Assembly: GCF_006175985.1 (NCBI RefSeq) | Contig: NZ_SRSH01000020.1 | Coordinates: forward strand, 1-64,000 | Source of the DNA: Methylotetracoccus oryzae | Lineage (GTDB): Bacteria; Pseudomonadota; Gammaproteobacteria; Methylococcales; Methylococcaceae | Reading direction: 5' to 3' | Length of the DNA: 64,000 nucleotides | Shown: positions 1 to 7,098 of the stretch, one piece after another | Numbering within the stretch: position 1 is the first letter of the stretch | Layout: each line of letters opens with the position of its first letter | Program-made: the position numbers and the translations under genes | The notes under the pieces: generated by a model | Told to the model about the DNA's origin: nothing | The model's input: the letters and a program-made list of their open reading frames with translations, nothing else | The model's database searches: none

Positions 1-55
1 GGGTCTGCTTCTTCTTCTGGTCATAGGCCAGCGAGGCGAAGGTCGTCTGTTTCAT
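1..55 (-). CDS. IS5-family transposase, N-terminal fragment (partial at window edge)
   Basis: Reading the minus strand from the ATG at 53-55 gives MKQTTFASLAYDQKKKQT and then leaves the window. This matches the characteristic N-terminus of IS5-group DDE transposases, which cut and paste the element. Only 18 residues are visible, so the integrity of the catalytic domain cannot be judged. The gene points away from the Hsp70/AAA+ operon. The call rests on recognition of the N-terminal motif together with the inverted-repeat-like end 60 bp upstream. Confidence 0.75.
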   Translation of the reverse strand, partial: MKQTTFASLAYDQKKKQT

Positions 56-119
56 CCGGTCACCGCGTTCACGTGCTCTGTTGGCGATAGCTTACCAGCC
101 GCATTTGTTCAGAGGCTCC
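1..119 (-). mobile_element. End of an IS5-family insertion sequence (continues off the left edge)
   Basis: The transposase start lies inside this stretch on the minus strand. Read inward from position 119 on the minus strand, the sequence begins GGAGCCTCTGAACAAATGCG, which I take as the terminal inverted repeat. The adjacent tetranucleotide TTAG (120-123; CTAA on the other strand) fits the 4-bp YTAR-type target of IS5 relatives. The other IS end is outside the window, so neither the target duplication nor the matching repeat can be confirmed. The boundary at 119 is inferred. Confidence 0.7.
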
Positions 120-1556
120 TTAGATAAATCCTATGCGCCGCTTTTCGCTGCCTTCACGTTCCCGTGCAGGTGTCGTGCGCAAGGCAGCCAACAGGCTGGC
201 CTGGTCCAGCCTGTCCTTGCCAGAGCGCGCTGCGAGCCTTGCACCTTCCCGCACAACGAAAGCGACATCAGACAACGGCCGTCCAGCGAGTTCTTGCGCC
301 AGCGGCTTGGAGTCCACATCCGACTCCTTTGGCAAAGCAGACAACAGCTTGTCCAGAAGCGACTGCACCTCGATTTCGCTTGCAAAGTCCACCTTGATGA
401 TGTGATCGAAGCGTCCCCGGCGCTGGATGGCGGGGTCGATCATGTCGATCCGGTTCGTCATCGCGATGATCAATACCTCGTTCTTCACGGCCTCCGGGAT
501 GCGCCGCAGGAACTCAGCCACCTCTTCGACGCGGTGATGGCCCGATCCCATTTCGCGGTCAGCAAGAAACGCCTCCATCTCGTCGATCACGAGAACTGAT
601 GGCGCGTTTTCCATCGCCTTGTCGAACACCTGTGCGACCTTCTTGCTGGTCTCGTGGATGTACGGGCTGGCCACGCTGGATGCGTCGATCTGAAAGCTTG
701 GCCACCCGAGGAAATCAACCAGTCGCTCGACCGCAAAGGTCTTGCCGGTGCCTGGAGGGCCGTACAGGATCACGGCTGATGGGAATTCAATACCGAGCGC
801 CTTGTAGCGGTCGCGGTGCAGAATGATGTCGACGATATGCTCGTTGAAGAAGGTCGCCAGTTCGGGACGCCCGGCGAGTTCGAAGACCTTGTTGGGCTCT
901 GGCTCGGCGCGTTTGACTTCCTCCACTTTCTCGGCAGGAGCAGCTTCCGTTTTTTCGGCAGGAGCCGCTGGCTTGCGCTCCAACGGGATGATTTCCGCAA
1001 CTTCGAAGCCCGCCGCCTGCACAACATCCTTCAGGTGGCTCGCGCCCAGCCAGCTCATGGTCTGGCGAAGACGGCGGAAGGACGTGGCCGGAATGCTGGC
1101 GCCGCCTGTCAGCCAGTAGCCGAGCACGACGTCATCGCCAGTTCGGGAGCTGATGCTGTAGGTTGGCAGCAGCCGCGTGATCTTCTCAACGTAGAGCGCA
1201 TCCTGGAGCGCCGAATCCGCATCGATATCGCGTGTTGCCTTCAATGCAAGAGCGAAGGCGAGCGCCTCGGCCTTGGTATCGGGTGACTTCGCCTCGCTGA
1301 CCGGGCACAGCGTCTGGCTCGGACCGCAGGAGATGGACCGAAGCTGCTGATCGCCGAACTGGAAGGCGTTGAAGGTCCCGTCATCGATCAGCCCGGCATC
1401 TAGCCAATGCTCCGCCAGTGCGTCGCGTACGACGAGCGCCCGCCCACCGCCTTGGGTCTCAAGGATCTGCCAGTCCGCCCCTTCAAACAGGGCGACGCGC
1501 GCCTTCGCACCGTCGGGCAACTTGAAACCGATGGGAAGCCACGCGTCGAGTGCCAT
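120..1556 (-). CDS. AAA+ ATPase, last gene of a chaperone operon
   Basis: This 478-residue protein has a single C-terminal AAA+ module of the FtsH/Cdc48-like class. Walker A is GPPGTGKT (about 266-273), Walker B is VLVIDEME (321-328), the sensor-1 Asn is near 368 and the arginine-finger segment is RRGRFD (379-384). Residues 1-185 form a domain I do not recognise, joined by a Lys/Glu/Pro/Ala-rich linker (about 192-222). Such proteins typically use ATP to unfold or remodel a partner. The start lies 3 bp downstream of the Hsp70 stop, so the two are surely co-transcribed. The TAA stop overlaps the presumed IS5 target TTAG, so the element landed at the end of the gene without truncating it. No protease or nuclease domain is fused. 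The function of this particular operon is unknown to me. Confidence 0.88.
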   Translation of the reverse strand: MALDAWLPIGFKLPDGAKARVALFEGADWQILETQGGGRALVVRDALAEHWLDAGLIDDGTFNAFQFGDQQLRSISCGPSQTLCPVSEAKSPDTKAEALAFALALKATRDIDADSALQDALYVEKITRLLPTYSISSRTGDDVVLGYWLTGGASIPATSFRRLRQTMSWLGASHLKDVVQAAGFEVAEIIPLERKPAAPAEKTEAAPAEKVEEVKRAEPEPNKVFELAGRPELATFFNEHIVDIILHRDRYKALGIEFPSAVILYGPPGTGKTFAVERLVDFLGWPSFQIDASSVASPYIHETSKKVAQVFDKAMENAPSVLVIDEMEAFLADREMGSGHHRVEEVAEFLRRIPEAVKNEVLIIAMTNRIDMIDPAIQRRGRFDHIIKVDFASEIEVQSLLDKLLSALPKESDVDSKPLAQELAGRPLSDVAFVVREGARLAARSGKDRLDQASLLAALRTTPAREREGSEKRRIGFI

Positions 1557-1559
1557 GGG

Positions 1560-4052
1560 TCAACTCCGCACGATGTTCGCGCCAGCAAGCATGTCGTCTT
1601 CACCCGCAGAGCCGATGCGGATGGAGTCGAGATGGGCTACTACGGCACGAAGCTTGTCGATGTCATTGGCCTTCAACGCCTCCGCTCCCGCAGCCACCAG
1701 CTGGGCATGCTCGCGGGCATCTGGGAAGAGGTAGGTATCCTCGGCCAGCCACTTGAAGCGCTCGATGACGAACCAGTCCTGACGCCACAGGATCATGAAG
1801 TTGCGACTGCGCAGATCATCCAGGTGCGACTCGAAGTCGCCACTGTTGTTGTCAATCGCGCGCTGCGCCGTCTTGACCAAGTTGTCGAAAGACGAGGCTT
1901 CGGTGGGTCTGGCGTGCTGGCGCACCACCTTGTCGAAGAAATCGACTGCCTTGTCCAGTTCCAGCTGGCGAATGTCCTTCAGATGCTCCTTGCGGGTCAG
2001 CGCCAGCAGCCGTTTGGCCTCCTGAACGTGATCCATCGCCTGCTTGGCCGTCTCGGGGTCGGCCTCGTCAGTTTTGATAGTGCTCGCTTGCTCGAGCTTC
2101 TCGCGGGCCTGCTCAAGACGTGGGTCATCGACCTTGGACGCCATCTCGTCGAGCCGCTGCAAGGTGTGGTCCGACTGTTCTTGGATGTTCTTCGCCTGGT
2201 TGGTGTAGTCGACCTTGCCTTCCTGGCTGGAGTAGAAGTTACGCCCGCTCTGGAACGACCCGCTGATTGAAGGGACTGAAACCTCCAGAACGATGTTGCC
2301 GGAGTCGAGCACTTCGTACTCGCAGATCAGCTCGGCACCGGCGGCAATAACGCCGTCGTCGAAATCCGTTCCCTTGATCTCGAACATGCCGATGAATCGG
2401 TTGTCGTTGATGGGGTCGGAGATGTCGCCCTCCCACAACTTGAACTTGATCGACCCAGCACTTCCAGCCTTGAGAGACTCGCCTGCCTTGAAAGTCTTCT
2501 TGCCTTTCTTGGGCAGCTGATCGCCCTCCCGAACGAGATAATCCAAGCTCAAGCGACCGCCCACCTTGTCGCGCGCTTCCACTCCGACGGAATGAGATGC
2601 CGGGATCGCATCGATGCTAGCGGCGGTGCGAGCAATGACAATCTTGTCTTCACGCAGCGATACGGGCCCGCCGTTGGAATCGAACACAAACACCTTGAAG
2701 GTGTTGTCGCCAGGCTTGGTCAGGTTGAGTTCGATACCTGCGCCATCCTTCAGGGCGATGCGTCCGGAAGACCACCCGGTGTCCAGACTGTCGATCTGAA
2801 ACTCGACTCCGGCCGGAGCAGAACTTCCCAGTTTGGCGACGATCTTTGCCTTCGAGTCCGGCGTGCGCGCGATGTAGTTGAACGACAGATCAAGCGCGCC
2901 ACCGGCGCTGATGGCTCCTCGGGCGCTCTTGCGTCCACGGCTTTGCGACGCCCAATCGATGGACTCGGCGAAGACCGCTGCGCCTTCCGCAACGGCGGTC
3001 ATCGGGTTCACATCGGTGGACGGCGCGATACCTAGCTCGAAGGCCACCTTGTCACGCAATGGCTTGTAGTGGGTTGGGCCACCCACAAAGACAACACGCT
3101 CGACGTCGTGTGGGCTCAATCCAGCCTTTTCGAGGGTTTCGCGGGCGGACACGATGGACTCTTCCACCTTCGGCCCGATCAGGCCGTCGTATCGTTTGCG
3201 ATCAATGGTGATGTCGATGTAGATCTCCTCACCAGCCTGATCGCGGACACCGAGTTCGGTCTCGGGCAGACTGACGACGGCCTCTTCCTTCTGCGACAAC
3301 TCGATCTTTGCCTTCTCTGTCGCCCATGTAGCCATACGCAGCAGGGACTTGAACTGTGGGTTGGTCGTCAAGTCTTCCGGAAGATCAAAGTTTTCCAGCA
3401 GCCACGGCTTCACGATGTTGTCGAACAGAATCCGGTCGAAGTCGCGGCCGCCACACATGGCGATACCACCGTGCGCGAGAAGTGTCACGCGACCGGAAAT
3501 ACTCTCTGCAATTGCGATGTCGAGCGTTCCACCGCCGAGGTCATAAACGACAAACACGCCGTCATTCTTTCGCTGCCGCATGACGCTCATCACGGCGGCC
3601 ACCGGTTCTTGCATCAAGGCCACTCGCCCCAGCCCAGCCGCATCAGCGGCAGCCATCGTCGAGTCCTTCTGCATCTGGTTAAACGCGGCTGGAACCGTAA
3701 TGACGGTGCCGGTGTCGCCATCGCCTCGAATCTCTTCGGGCAGGTAGCCGTACAGCGCACGCAGCACCTCGGCAGAGCATTCCTCTGGTGTCATGGTGAG
3801 GTTCACCGCCGGGAGCTTCACGGGCGTGCTCGTACCCATGAGCCGCTTGAACAGCACTGCCGCGTTGTCTGGGTTGCGTGCGGCATTGTTGTAGGCGCGC
3901 GAACCGACGTACTTGTTGCCGCGCCGGTCAATGAAGATGGCCGACGGCGTGACGTCGTGCTGTTCTGGACTCTTGTAGAGCCGGATCGACTCGCCGTCGA
4001 AAGAGCAGATGGCACTGTTGGTCGTGCCCAGGTCGATACCGACGTACTTCAT
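1560..4052 (-). CDS. Divergent Hsp70 (DnaK-family) chaperone
   Basis: This 830-residue protein has the Hsp70 ATPase signatures: phosphate-1 GIDLGTTNSAI at the N-terminus, phosphate-2 VVYDLGGGTLDIAI (about 170-185) and the adenosine motif VVFVGGPTHYKPL (about 320). It is about 190 residues longer than DnaK (about 640). The region after the ATPase domain is a divergent beta-rich substrate domain, followed by a long charged helical tail (about 600-830). It is not the housekeeping dnaK, since no dnaJ is adjacent. The start overlaps the stop of the upstream GrpE-like gene by 4 bp, and the AAA+ gene follows after 3 bp. This arrangement suggests a dedicated Hsp70, exchange factor and unfoldase set. 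The ATPase assignment is secure; the client and role are not visible. Confidence 0.93.
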   Translation of the reverse strand: MKYVGIDLGTTNSAICSFDGESIRLYKSPEQHDVTPSAIFIDRRGNKYVGSRAYNNAARNPDNAAVLFKRLMGTSTPVKLPAVNLTMTPEECSAEVLRALYGYLPEEIRGDGDTGTVITVPAAFNQMQKDSTMAAADAAGLGRVALMQEPVAAVMSVMRQRKNDGVFVVYDLGGGTLDIAIAESISGRVTLLAHGGIAMCGGRDFDRILFDNIVKPWLLENFDLPEDLTTNPQFKSLLRMATWATEKAKIELSQKEEAVVSLPETELGVRDQAGEEIYIDITIDRKRYDGLIGPKVEESIVSARETLEKAGLSPHDVERVVFVGGPTHYKPLRDKVAFELGIAPSTDVNPMTAVAEGAAVFAESIDWASQSRGRKSARGAISAGGALDLSFNYIARTPDSKAKIVAKLGSSAPAGVEFQIDSLDTGWSSGRIALKDGAGIELNLTKPGDNTFKVFVFDSNGGPVSLREDKIVIARTAASIDAIPASHSVGVEARDKVGGRLSLDYLVREGDQLPKKGKKTFKAGESLKAGSAGSIKFKLWEGDISDPINDNRFIGMFEIKGTDFDDGVIAAGAELICEYEVLDSGNIVLEVSVPSISGSFQSGRNFYSSQEGKVDYTNQAKNIQEQSDHTLQRLDEMASKVDDPRLEQAREKLEQASTIKTDEADPETAKQAMDHVQEAKRLLALTRKEHLKDIRQLELDKAVDFFDKVVRQHARPTEASSFDNLVKTAQRAIDNNSGDFESHLDDLRSRNFMILWRQDWFVIERFKWLAEDTYLFPDAREHAQLVAAGAEALKANDIDKLRAVVAHLDSIRIGSAGEDDMLAGANIVRS

Positions 4053-4420
4053 GCTTCCACCTTCCTGAGCATTACCGTGCCTTGTTTGCGCAGGCCGTTC
4101 GGCCCCATGATGATTGGCTCCACCATCTGATCGACAAGCAACACGTCGTCAGGGCCGAAGTCCCCGAGATTCAAAGCGGATGCCGCCATGCCCACGTCGT
4201 AGGGCTGCCCCTCGACGTTGACCAGTTTGAGGCCACTCGAGTCGAGGCTCTCCTCGACCTTCTTCTGGAAGTAGCGGAGCTGATTGACGTAACGACCCGA
4301 CTCACCCGCATCGAGTTTGCTGACGACCTTTCCGAACAGACGCGAGAAACGCCAACTCTCGACAGCGATGTCGATCAGGGACTGCTCCATCTGCTCACTG
4401 CTTTCGGCCTGCTGGGTCAT
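4049..4420 (-). CDS. Small GrpE-like protein, putative nucleotide-exchange partner of the Hsp70
   Basis: This is a 123-residue protein. Residues about 30-70 look like a helix, and the C-terminal 50 residues resemble the GrpE beta-head: a G-x-P-Y/F-D stretch (EGQPYDVGMAAS), then VDQMVEPII and GLRKQGTVMLRK, matching the GrpE pattern of a conserved Pro, Gly-Leu-Arg and Gly-x-Val before a basic end. True GrpE is about 190 residues with a long N-terminal dimerising helix, so this would be a reduced version. I chose ATG 4420 over the in-frame TTG 4423 because GGAGG lies 5 bp upstream. The 4-bp overlap with the Hsp70 start supports coupling. The GrpE relationship is inferred from pattern and context; a structure-based search would settle it. 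Confidence 0.6.
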   Translation of the reverse strand: MTQQAESSEQMEQSLIDIAVESWRFSRLFGKVVSKLDAGESGRYVNQLRYFQKKVEESLDSSGLKLVNVEGQPYDVGMAASALNLGDFGPDDVLLVDQMVEPIIMGPNGLRKQGTVMLRKVEA

Positions 4421-4435
4421 CAAATCCTCCTGTGG

Positions 4436-4642
4436 TTACGTCTTATCGGCTTTTCCGCCCTGCGTTTGCTGCTGAATCCATTCAGTGATCTCCGCCTTGG
4501 AGAACCGCCATGTCCCGCCAACCTTGAACGCGGGGATCTTCTTGGCTGCAGCCAGCCTGTAGATCGTCCGGTCCGTGACCTTCAGGAACTCTGCAACCTG
4601 TCTGAGGGTGAGGATCTCTCCCTCGTCGGCACTGGATGTCAT
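4436..4642 (-). CDS. Excisionase/MerR-type helix-turn-helix protein
   Basis: This 68-residue protein consists almost wholly of an HTH_17-type domain: ILTLRQVAEFLKVTDRTIYR, then KKIPAFKVGGTWRFSKAEIT, the winged-helix pattern of Xis/MerR-like DNA-binding proteins. It is the first gene of the chaperone operon, 15 bp upstream of the GrpE-like gene, so it is either the operon's regulator or a DNA-targeting component. I place the start at ATG 4642; an in-frame TTG 12 bp further upstream is possible. No clear Shine-Dalgarno sequence precedes either. Small HTH proteins of this type are also common on mobile islands. Confidence 0.85.
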   Translation of the reverse strand: MTSSADEGEILTLRQVAEFLKVTDRTIYRLAAAKKIPAFKVGGTWRFSKAEITEWIQQQTQGGKADKT

Positions 4643-4672
4643 GGTTCTGACCAATCGTGATCAATTGTGGGT

Positions 4673-4701
4673 AGAATAGTACAATCTTTTCATGGTCATA
4701 A
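4673..4701 (-). promoter_or_regulatory. Possible sigma70-type promoter of the HTH/Hsp70/AAA+ operon
   Basis: On the minus strand, TTATGA (4696-4701) and TATTCT (4673-4678) are separated by exactly 17 bp and lie about 30 bp upstream of the first ATG. The -35 matches consensus at three of six positions and the -10 at four of six, in a locally AT-rich stretch. No sigma32-like promoter (CTTGAA/CCCCAT) or CIRCE element was seen here, so the operon does not look heat-shock controlled. Weak call. Confidence 0.3.
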
Positions 4702-4845
4702 CCACATGCGTATGGCTTATTGACCCCGTCTGAAGGGCTGGCCCAGCGCGCCAGGCACACCAAACACCGATCCTCACGTTGTAACCGAGCGCCCGCAGCC
4801 CCTTGCTCGTCCGCATGTTCCTTGGTGGAAACTCGTCTGAACGAA

Positions 4846-5378
4846 GGGGTCAGTTCTTTACTCTACACCTACCGAAGCTTCCAGCGAGTTCCTTTCCCTA
4901 TTCGGTTCTTCAACTTCCCGCTGGATTTGCGAAACGCGCGACACGGAGACACCCGCCATCGCTGCTACCTCCCGTAAGGGCAGATTGCAGCGGCGACGGA
5001 GCAGCTGAACCGCCTGTCTGAAGGCCATTCCGCTCGACCGGTCCAGGACCTGCGTCTTCGGAAGTCCGTATTCCTTGCCGATCGCCTCCAGAATTTGGTC
5101 CGCGGAAGGGCGCAGCAACTGGCGCTGAGCCCGAAGAACGTTGGCGGTGGCATGCGAGGCCACCCTGCTTTGCGGGAAGCAGGGGGTCAGGGAAGCAGGG
5201 GGTCAGTTCTTTACTTTTTACCCTCCGGTACTTCCATGGATCGATGAAACGCGCGACACCGAGACTCCCGACATGGCCGCCACCTCCCGCAAGGGGAGAT
5301 TGCGGCGGCGGAGTCGGTGAACCGCCTGTCGGAAGGCCGTTCCGTTCGACCGATCCAGAACCTGCGGCTTGGCCAGGA
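4846..5378. repeat. Imperfect direct repeat spanning the two transposase remnants
   Basis: Positions 4846-5062 and 5200-5378 align with one another. Both begin with GGGGTCAGTTCTTTACT, continue through GAAACGCGCGACAC, and end near a TCCAG-ACCTGCG block. A partial extra copy of the leading motif (CAGGGGGTCAGG) lies at 5181-5192. The copies differ by substitutions and small indels, so the duplication is not recent. Confidence 0.75.
4858..5163 (-). pseudogene. Remnant of a REP-associated (Y1-type) transposase: C-terminal HTH domain only
   Basis: The 101 codons encode a C-terminal domain typical of extended REP-associated tyrosine transposases: RPSADQILEAIGKEYGL, then QVLDRSSGMAFRQAVQLL and LPLREVAAMAGVSVSRVSQI, a DnaA-C-like segment followed by a helix-turn-helix. 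The N-terminal HUH nuclease domain, with its HxH and catalytic Tyr, is absent, so the piece cannot catalyse transposition. It is followed at its 3' end by GGGGTCAGTTCTTTA, a sequence repeated at the second remnant. The frame may still be translated as a small DNA-binding protein, but I consider it a fragment. Confidence 0.6.
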
Positions 5379-5424
5379 GTGGAGCAGGGGCATCCGACCC
5401 CACGCTCCCTTGGCTCAGGATCAC
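5218..5424 (-). pseudogene. Second decayed copy of the same transposase C-terminal domain
   Basis: The reading frame contains QVLDRSNGTAFRQAVH, then LPLREVAAMSGVSVSRVS, clearly homologous to the remnant at 4858-5163 but shorter and with an in-frame loss in the RRR-NLPL segment. It carries no nuclease domain and its end differs from the first copy. It sits directly downstream of the Fic gene, whose stop lies at 5421-5423. Two decayed copies side by side point to repeated insertion or local duplication of the element. Confidence 0.6.
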
Positions 5425-6545
5425 GCTCCGGCGTAGGATCCGAATTCATTGCCGTCTCGGGTGAGCAACTGCAGCAGTTTCGGATGAAGGTAAAGTTTCT
5501 CCCGTCCGATCGCCATTTCTCGCAGTATTCCGATTCCGCACAGGTCCTTGAGATAGCGTGAGGCGGCCTGCCGCTGAGCTACCTGCTTTTCCACCAGGTT
5601 ACCGATCCGGCAATAGGGCTGTTCGAAGATCACATCGACCAACTCACGGCTGTAGATCTTCGGCAGGCGTTCGCGCACGTAAGCGGTGGTGTGCTCGACC
5701 AGTGCGCGTATCGCCGCAATTTTTGCCGTGGTCCAAAGAGCGGTTTGCTCTACCGCTTGTAGCATGAACAGCAGCCATGGCTCCCAATGTTGACTTCGGG
5801 TGACATCGAGAAGGAGCCGGTAGTAATCGGCTTTATGGCCGATGATGTGCCGGCTGAGATAGAGAATGGGCAAAGTCAGCAACTGCTCCTGGATCAAGTA
5901 AAGGATGTTCAGGATGCGTCCGGTCCGGCCATTGCCGTCGATGAACGGATGAATGGCCTCGAACTGGCAATGCCCGACCGCCATGCGAACCAGCGGGTCC
6001 AGGTGAGTTGCCTCATGGAGAAAGCGTTCCCAATTGGCCAGCAACTCGCGTAAATGCGCTTCGCCCTCGGGCGGGGTATAGATCACTTCGCCGGTGTACT
6101 GATGCGCCAACTGGATGCCGGGAACGCGACGAATGTCGATCTCTGCGGCCTTGATGATGCGGCAGACATCGATGGCTGTCGCCGTACACAAGGGCCGCCG
6201 GTCCAATGACTGAAAGCCGATGTGCAAGGCGGTCCGATAGCGGAGCGCTTCCTTGGTCGCGGCGTCCGCTTGGGTCTCGCTCCCCTGAGCATGCTGAAAC
6301 AACTGGTCGGTGGTGGTGACGATGTTCTCGATCTCGGAGCTGTCCTTGGCTTCCAGGAGCGGGATCGTATTGATGAGCATCGTCTGGTTCGGGATCAATT
6401 GGGCGGCCTGTTTCAACTCCGCCAACGCGGCTCGCGCCGTGATGCACTGTTTGAGCACCAGTCGGGTTTCCAGTTCGACGGGCGGAGGAAGTAACGGCAA
6501 CTGGTTGAAAGGACGCTCCGGTCGCCAACCCAGGGTCTCGTTCAT
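5421..6545 (-). CDS. Fic-domain protein (putative AMP transferase) with N-terminal autoinhibitory motif
   Basis: This 374-residue protein has the complete Fic active site HPFIDGNGRTGR (199-210), including the catalytic His199 and the phosphate-binding GNGR loop. An inhibitory-helix motif S-x-x-x-E-N (SSEIEN, 69-74) lies in the N-terminal domain, as in class II Fic proteins, so activity is probably self-restrained rather than controlled by a separate antitoxin; none is adjacent. The C-terminal 100 residues look like a winged-helix module (QRQAASRYLKDLCGIGILRE). Family members transfer AMP to Ser, Thr or Tyr of target proteins. Upstream palindromes suggest autoregulation. It lies in the accessory region beside tRNA-Pro. 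Confidence 0.95.
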   Translation of the reverse strand: MNETLGWRPERPFNQLPLLPPPVELETRLVLKQCITARAALAELKQAAQLIPNQTMLINTIPLLEAKDSSEIENIVTTTDQLFQHAQGSETQADAATKEALRYRTALHIGFQSLDRRPLCTATAIDVCRIIKAAEIDIRRVPGIQLAHQYTGEVIYTPPEGEAHLRELLANWERFLHEATHLDPLVRMAVGHCQFEAIHPFIDGNGRTGRILNILYLIQEQLLTLPILYLSRHIIGHKADYYRLLLDVTRSQHWEPWLLFMLQAVEQTALWTTAKIAAIRALVEHTTAYVRERLPKIYSRELVDVIFEQPYCRIGNLVEKQVAQRQAASRYLKDLCGIGILREMAIGREKLYLHPKLLQLLTRDGNEFGSYAGA

Positions 6546-6592
6546 GTTCTCAAAAGTGGCTTTTTACGACAGATGGGGCAGCGTATGTCGCC

Positions 6593-6649
6593 GTTGACGA
6601 CACGTCAACAAAATGTGTCGATAGTTTCGCCTTATTGCGACATATCGAC
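6593..6649. promoter_or_regulatory. Operator-like palindromes upstream of the Fic gene
   Basis: Two inverted repeats lie 48-104 bp upstream of the Fic start. GTTGACG-ACA-CGTCAAC (6593-6609) is perfect with 7-bp arms. GTCGATA (6617-6623) pairs with TATCGAC (6643-6649) across 19 bp. The motif TGTCG or its complement recurs several more times between 6565 and 6650. This is the layout expected for a repressor site overlapping the fic promoter; the winged-helix end of Fic itself is one candidate binder. Functional assignment is inferred. Confidence 0.5.
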
Positions 6650-7008
6650 CCAGCCCATCGTCGGAGACGATCTCAGGTGAGGAGTCCAGCGGCCGGGTGC
6701 GGCAGGCGACGGTGCCGCTCGGAACGAGGGGGTCACCCTTTAGCCCGCTAAAGGGTGACCCCCAGCTCCCTCAAGTAGCTCCAGAACTGACCCTGAGCTC
6801 CGCGCAAGACCTACTGGTCGGGACGCGATGGTGCGTGCCGATGGGAAACAGTCGCTGAAGGGATCGGGGAGATCGATGACTCAAAAGTCATCGTATAAAG
6901 CGGGCTGATTGGCGGACAAAACCGGTGCCGCACCGTCGGCGCCTCGAGGCTGTTTTCCGTTTGGATTCCGTACGGAAAAGGCTCGGTATCTCTAGGTTGT
7001 TGTCTTAT
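6650..7008. other. Non-coding junction between accessory region and tRNA-Pro
   Basis: Apart from the hairpin at 6728-6763 I see no gene here. A short inverted repeat TTTTCCGT / ACGGAAAA (6953-6960 and 6972-6979) lies about 30 bp beyond the tRNA 3' end but has no U-tract. No second copy of the tRNA 3' end was seen between here and position 1, so any attachment-site partner would lie outside the window. Confidence 0.6.
6728..6763. repeat. 36-bp perfect hairpin palindrome with GGGGGTCA ends
   Basis: The arms GGGGGTCACCCTTTAGC (6728-6744) and its exact complement (6747-6763) are separated by only CC. The outer GGGGGTCA matches the leading motif of the two transposase remnants 1.5 kb away (GGGGTCAG at 4846 and 5200), so this may be a REP-type or element-end hairpin mobilised by the same transposase family. 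No T-run follows on either strand, which argues against an intrinsic terminator. Confidence 0.8.
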
Positions 7009-7085
7009 TGGTCGGGGTGAGAGGATTCGAACCTCCGGCCACTGCCTCCCGAAAGCAGTGCTCTACCAGGCTGAGCTACACCCCG
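7009..7085 (-). tRNA. tRNA-Pro (anticodon CGG)
   Basis: Read on the minus strand, the gene begins CGGGGTGTAGC and ends ACCCCGACCA with CCA encoded. The acceptor arms pair (CGGGGTG with CACCCCG), the D-arm is GCTCAGCCTGGTAGAGC, the anticodon loop is TTCGGGA with anticodon CGG, and the T-arm contains GGTTCGAATCC. It decodes CCG. It lies 13 bp downstream of the ispB stop codon, so it could be co-transcribed with ispB and processed out. Its 3' end faces the accessory region at lower coordinates, the usual orientation for island integration into a tRNA gene. Confidence 0.97.
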
Positions 7086-7098
7086 AAACTGGGAACGG

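Noticed and set aside
4651-4670. CCAATCGTGATCAATTGTGG as an operator of the chaperone operon
   Set aside because: Only six of ten positions pair; the central TGATCA alone is not enough.
6953-6979. Inverted repeat TTTTCCGT / ACGGAAAA as a terminator for tRNA-Pro
   Set aside because: The stem has AT-rich ends, an 11-bp loop and no U-tract downstream on the minus strand.
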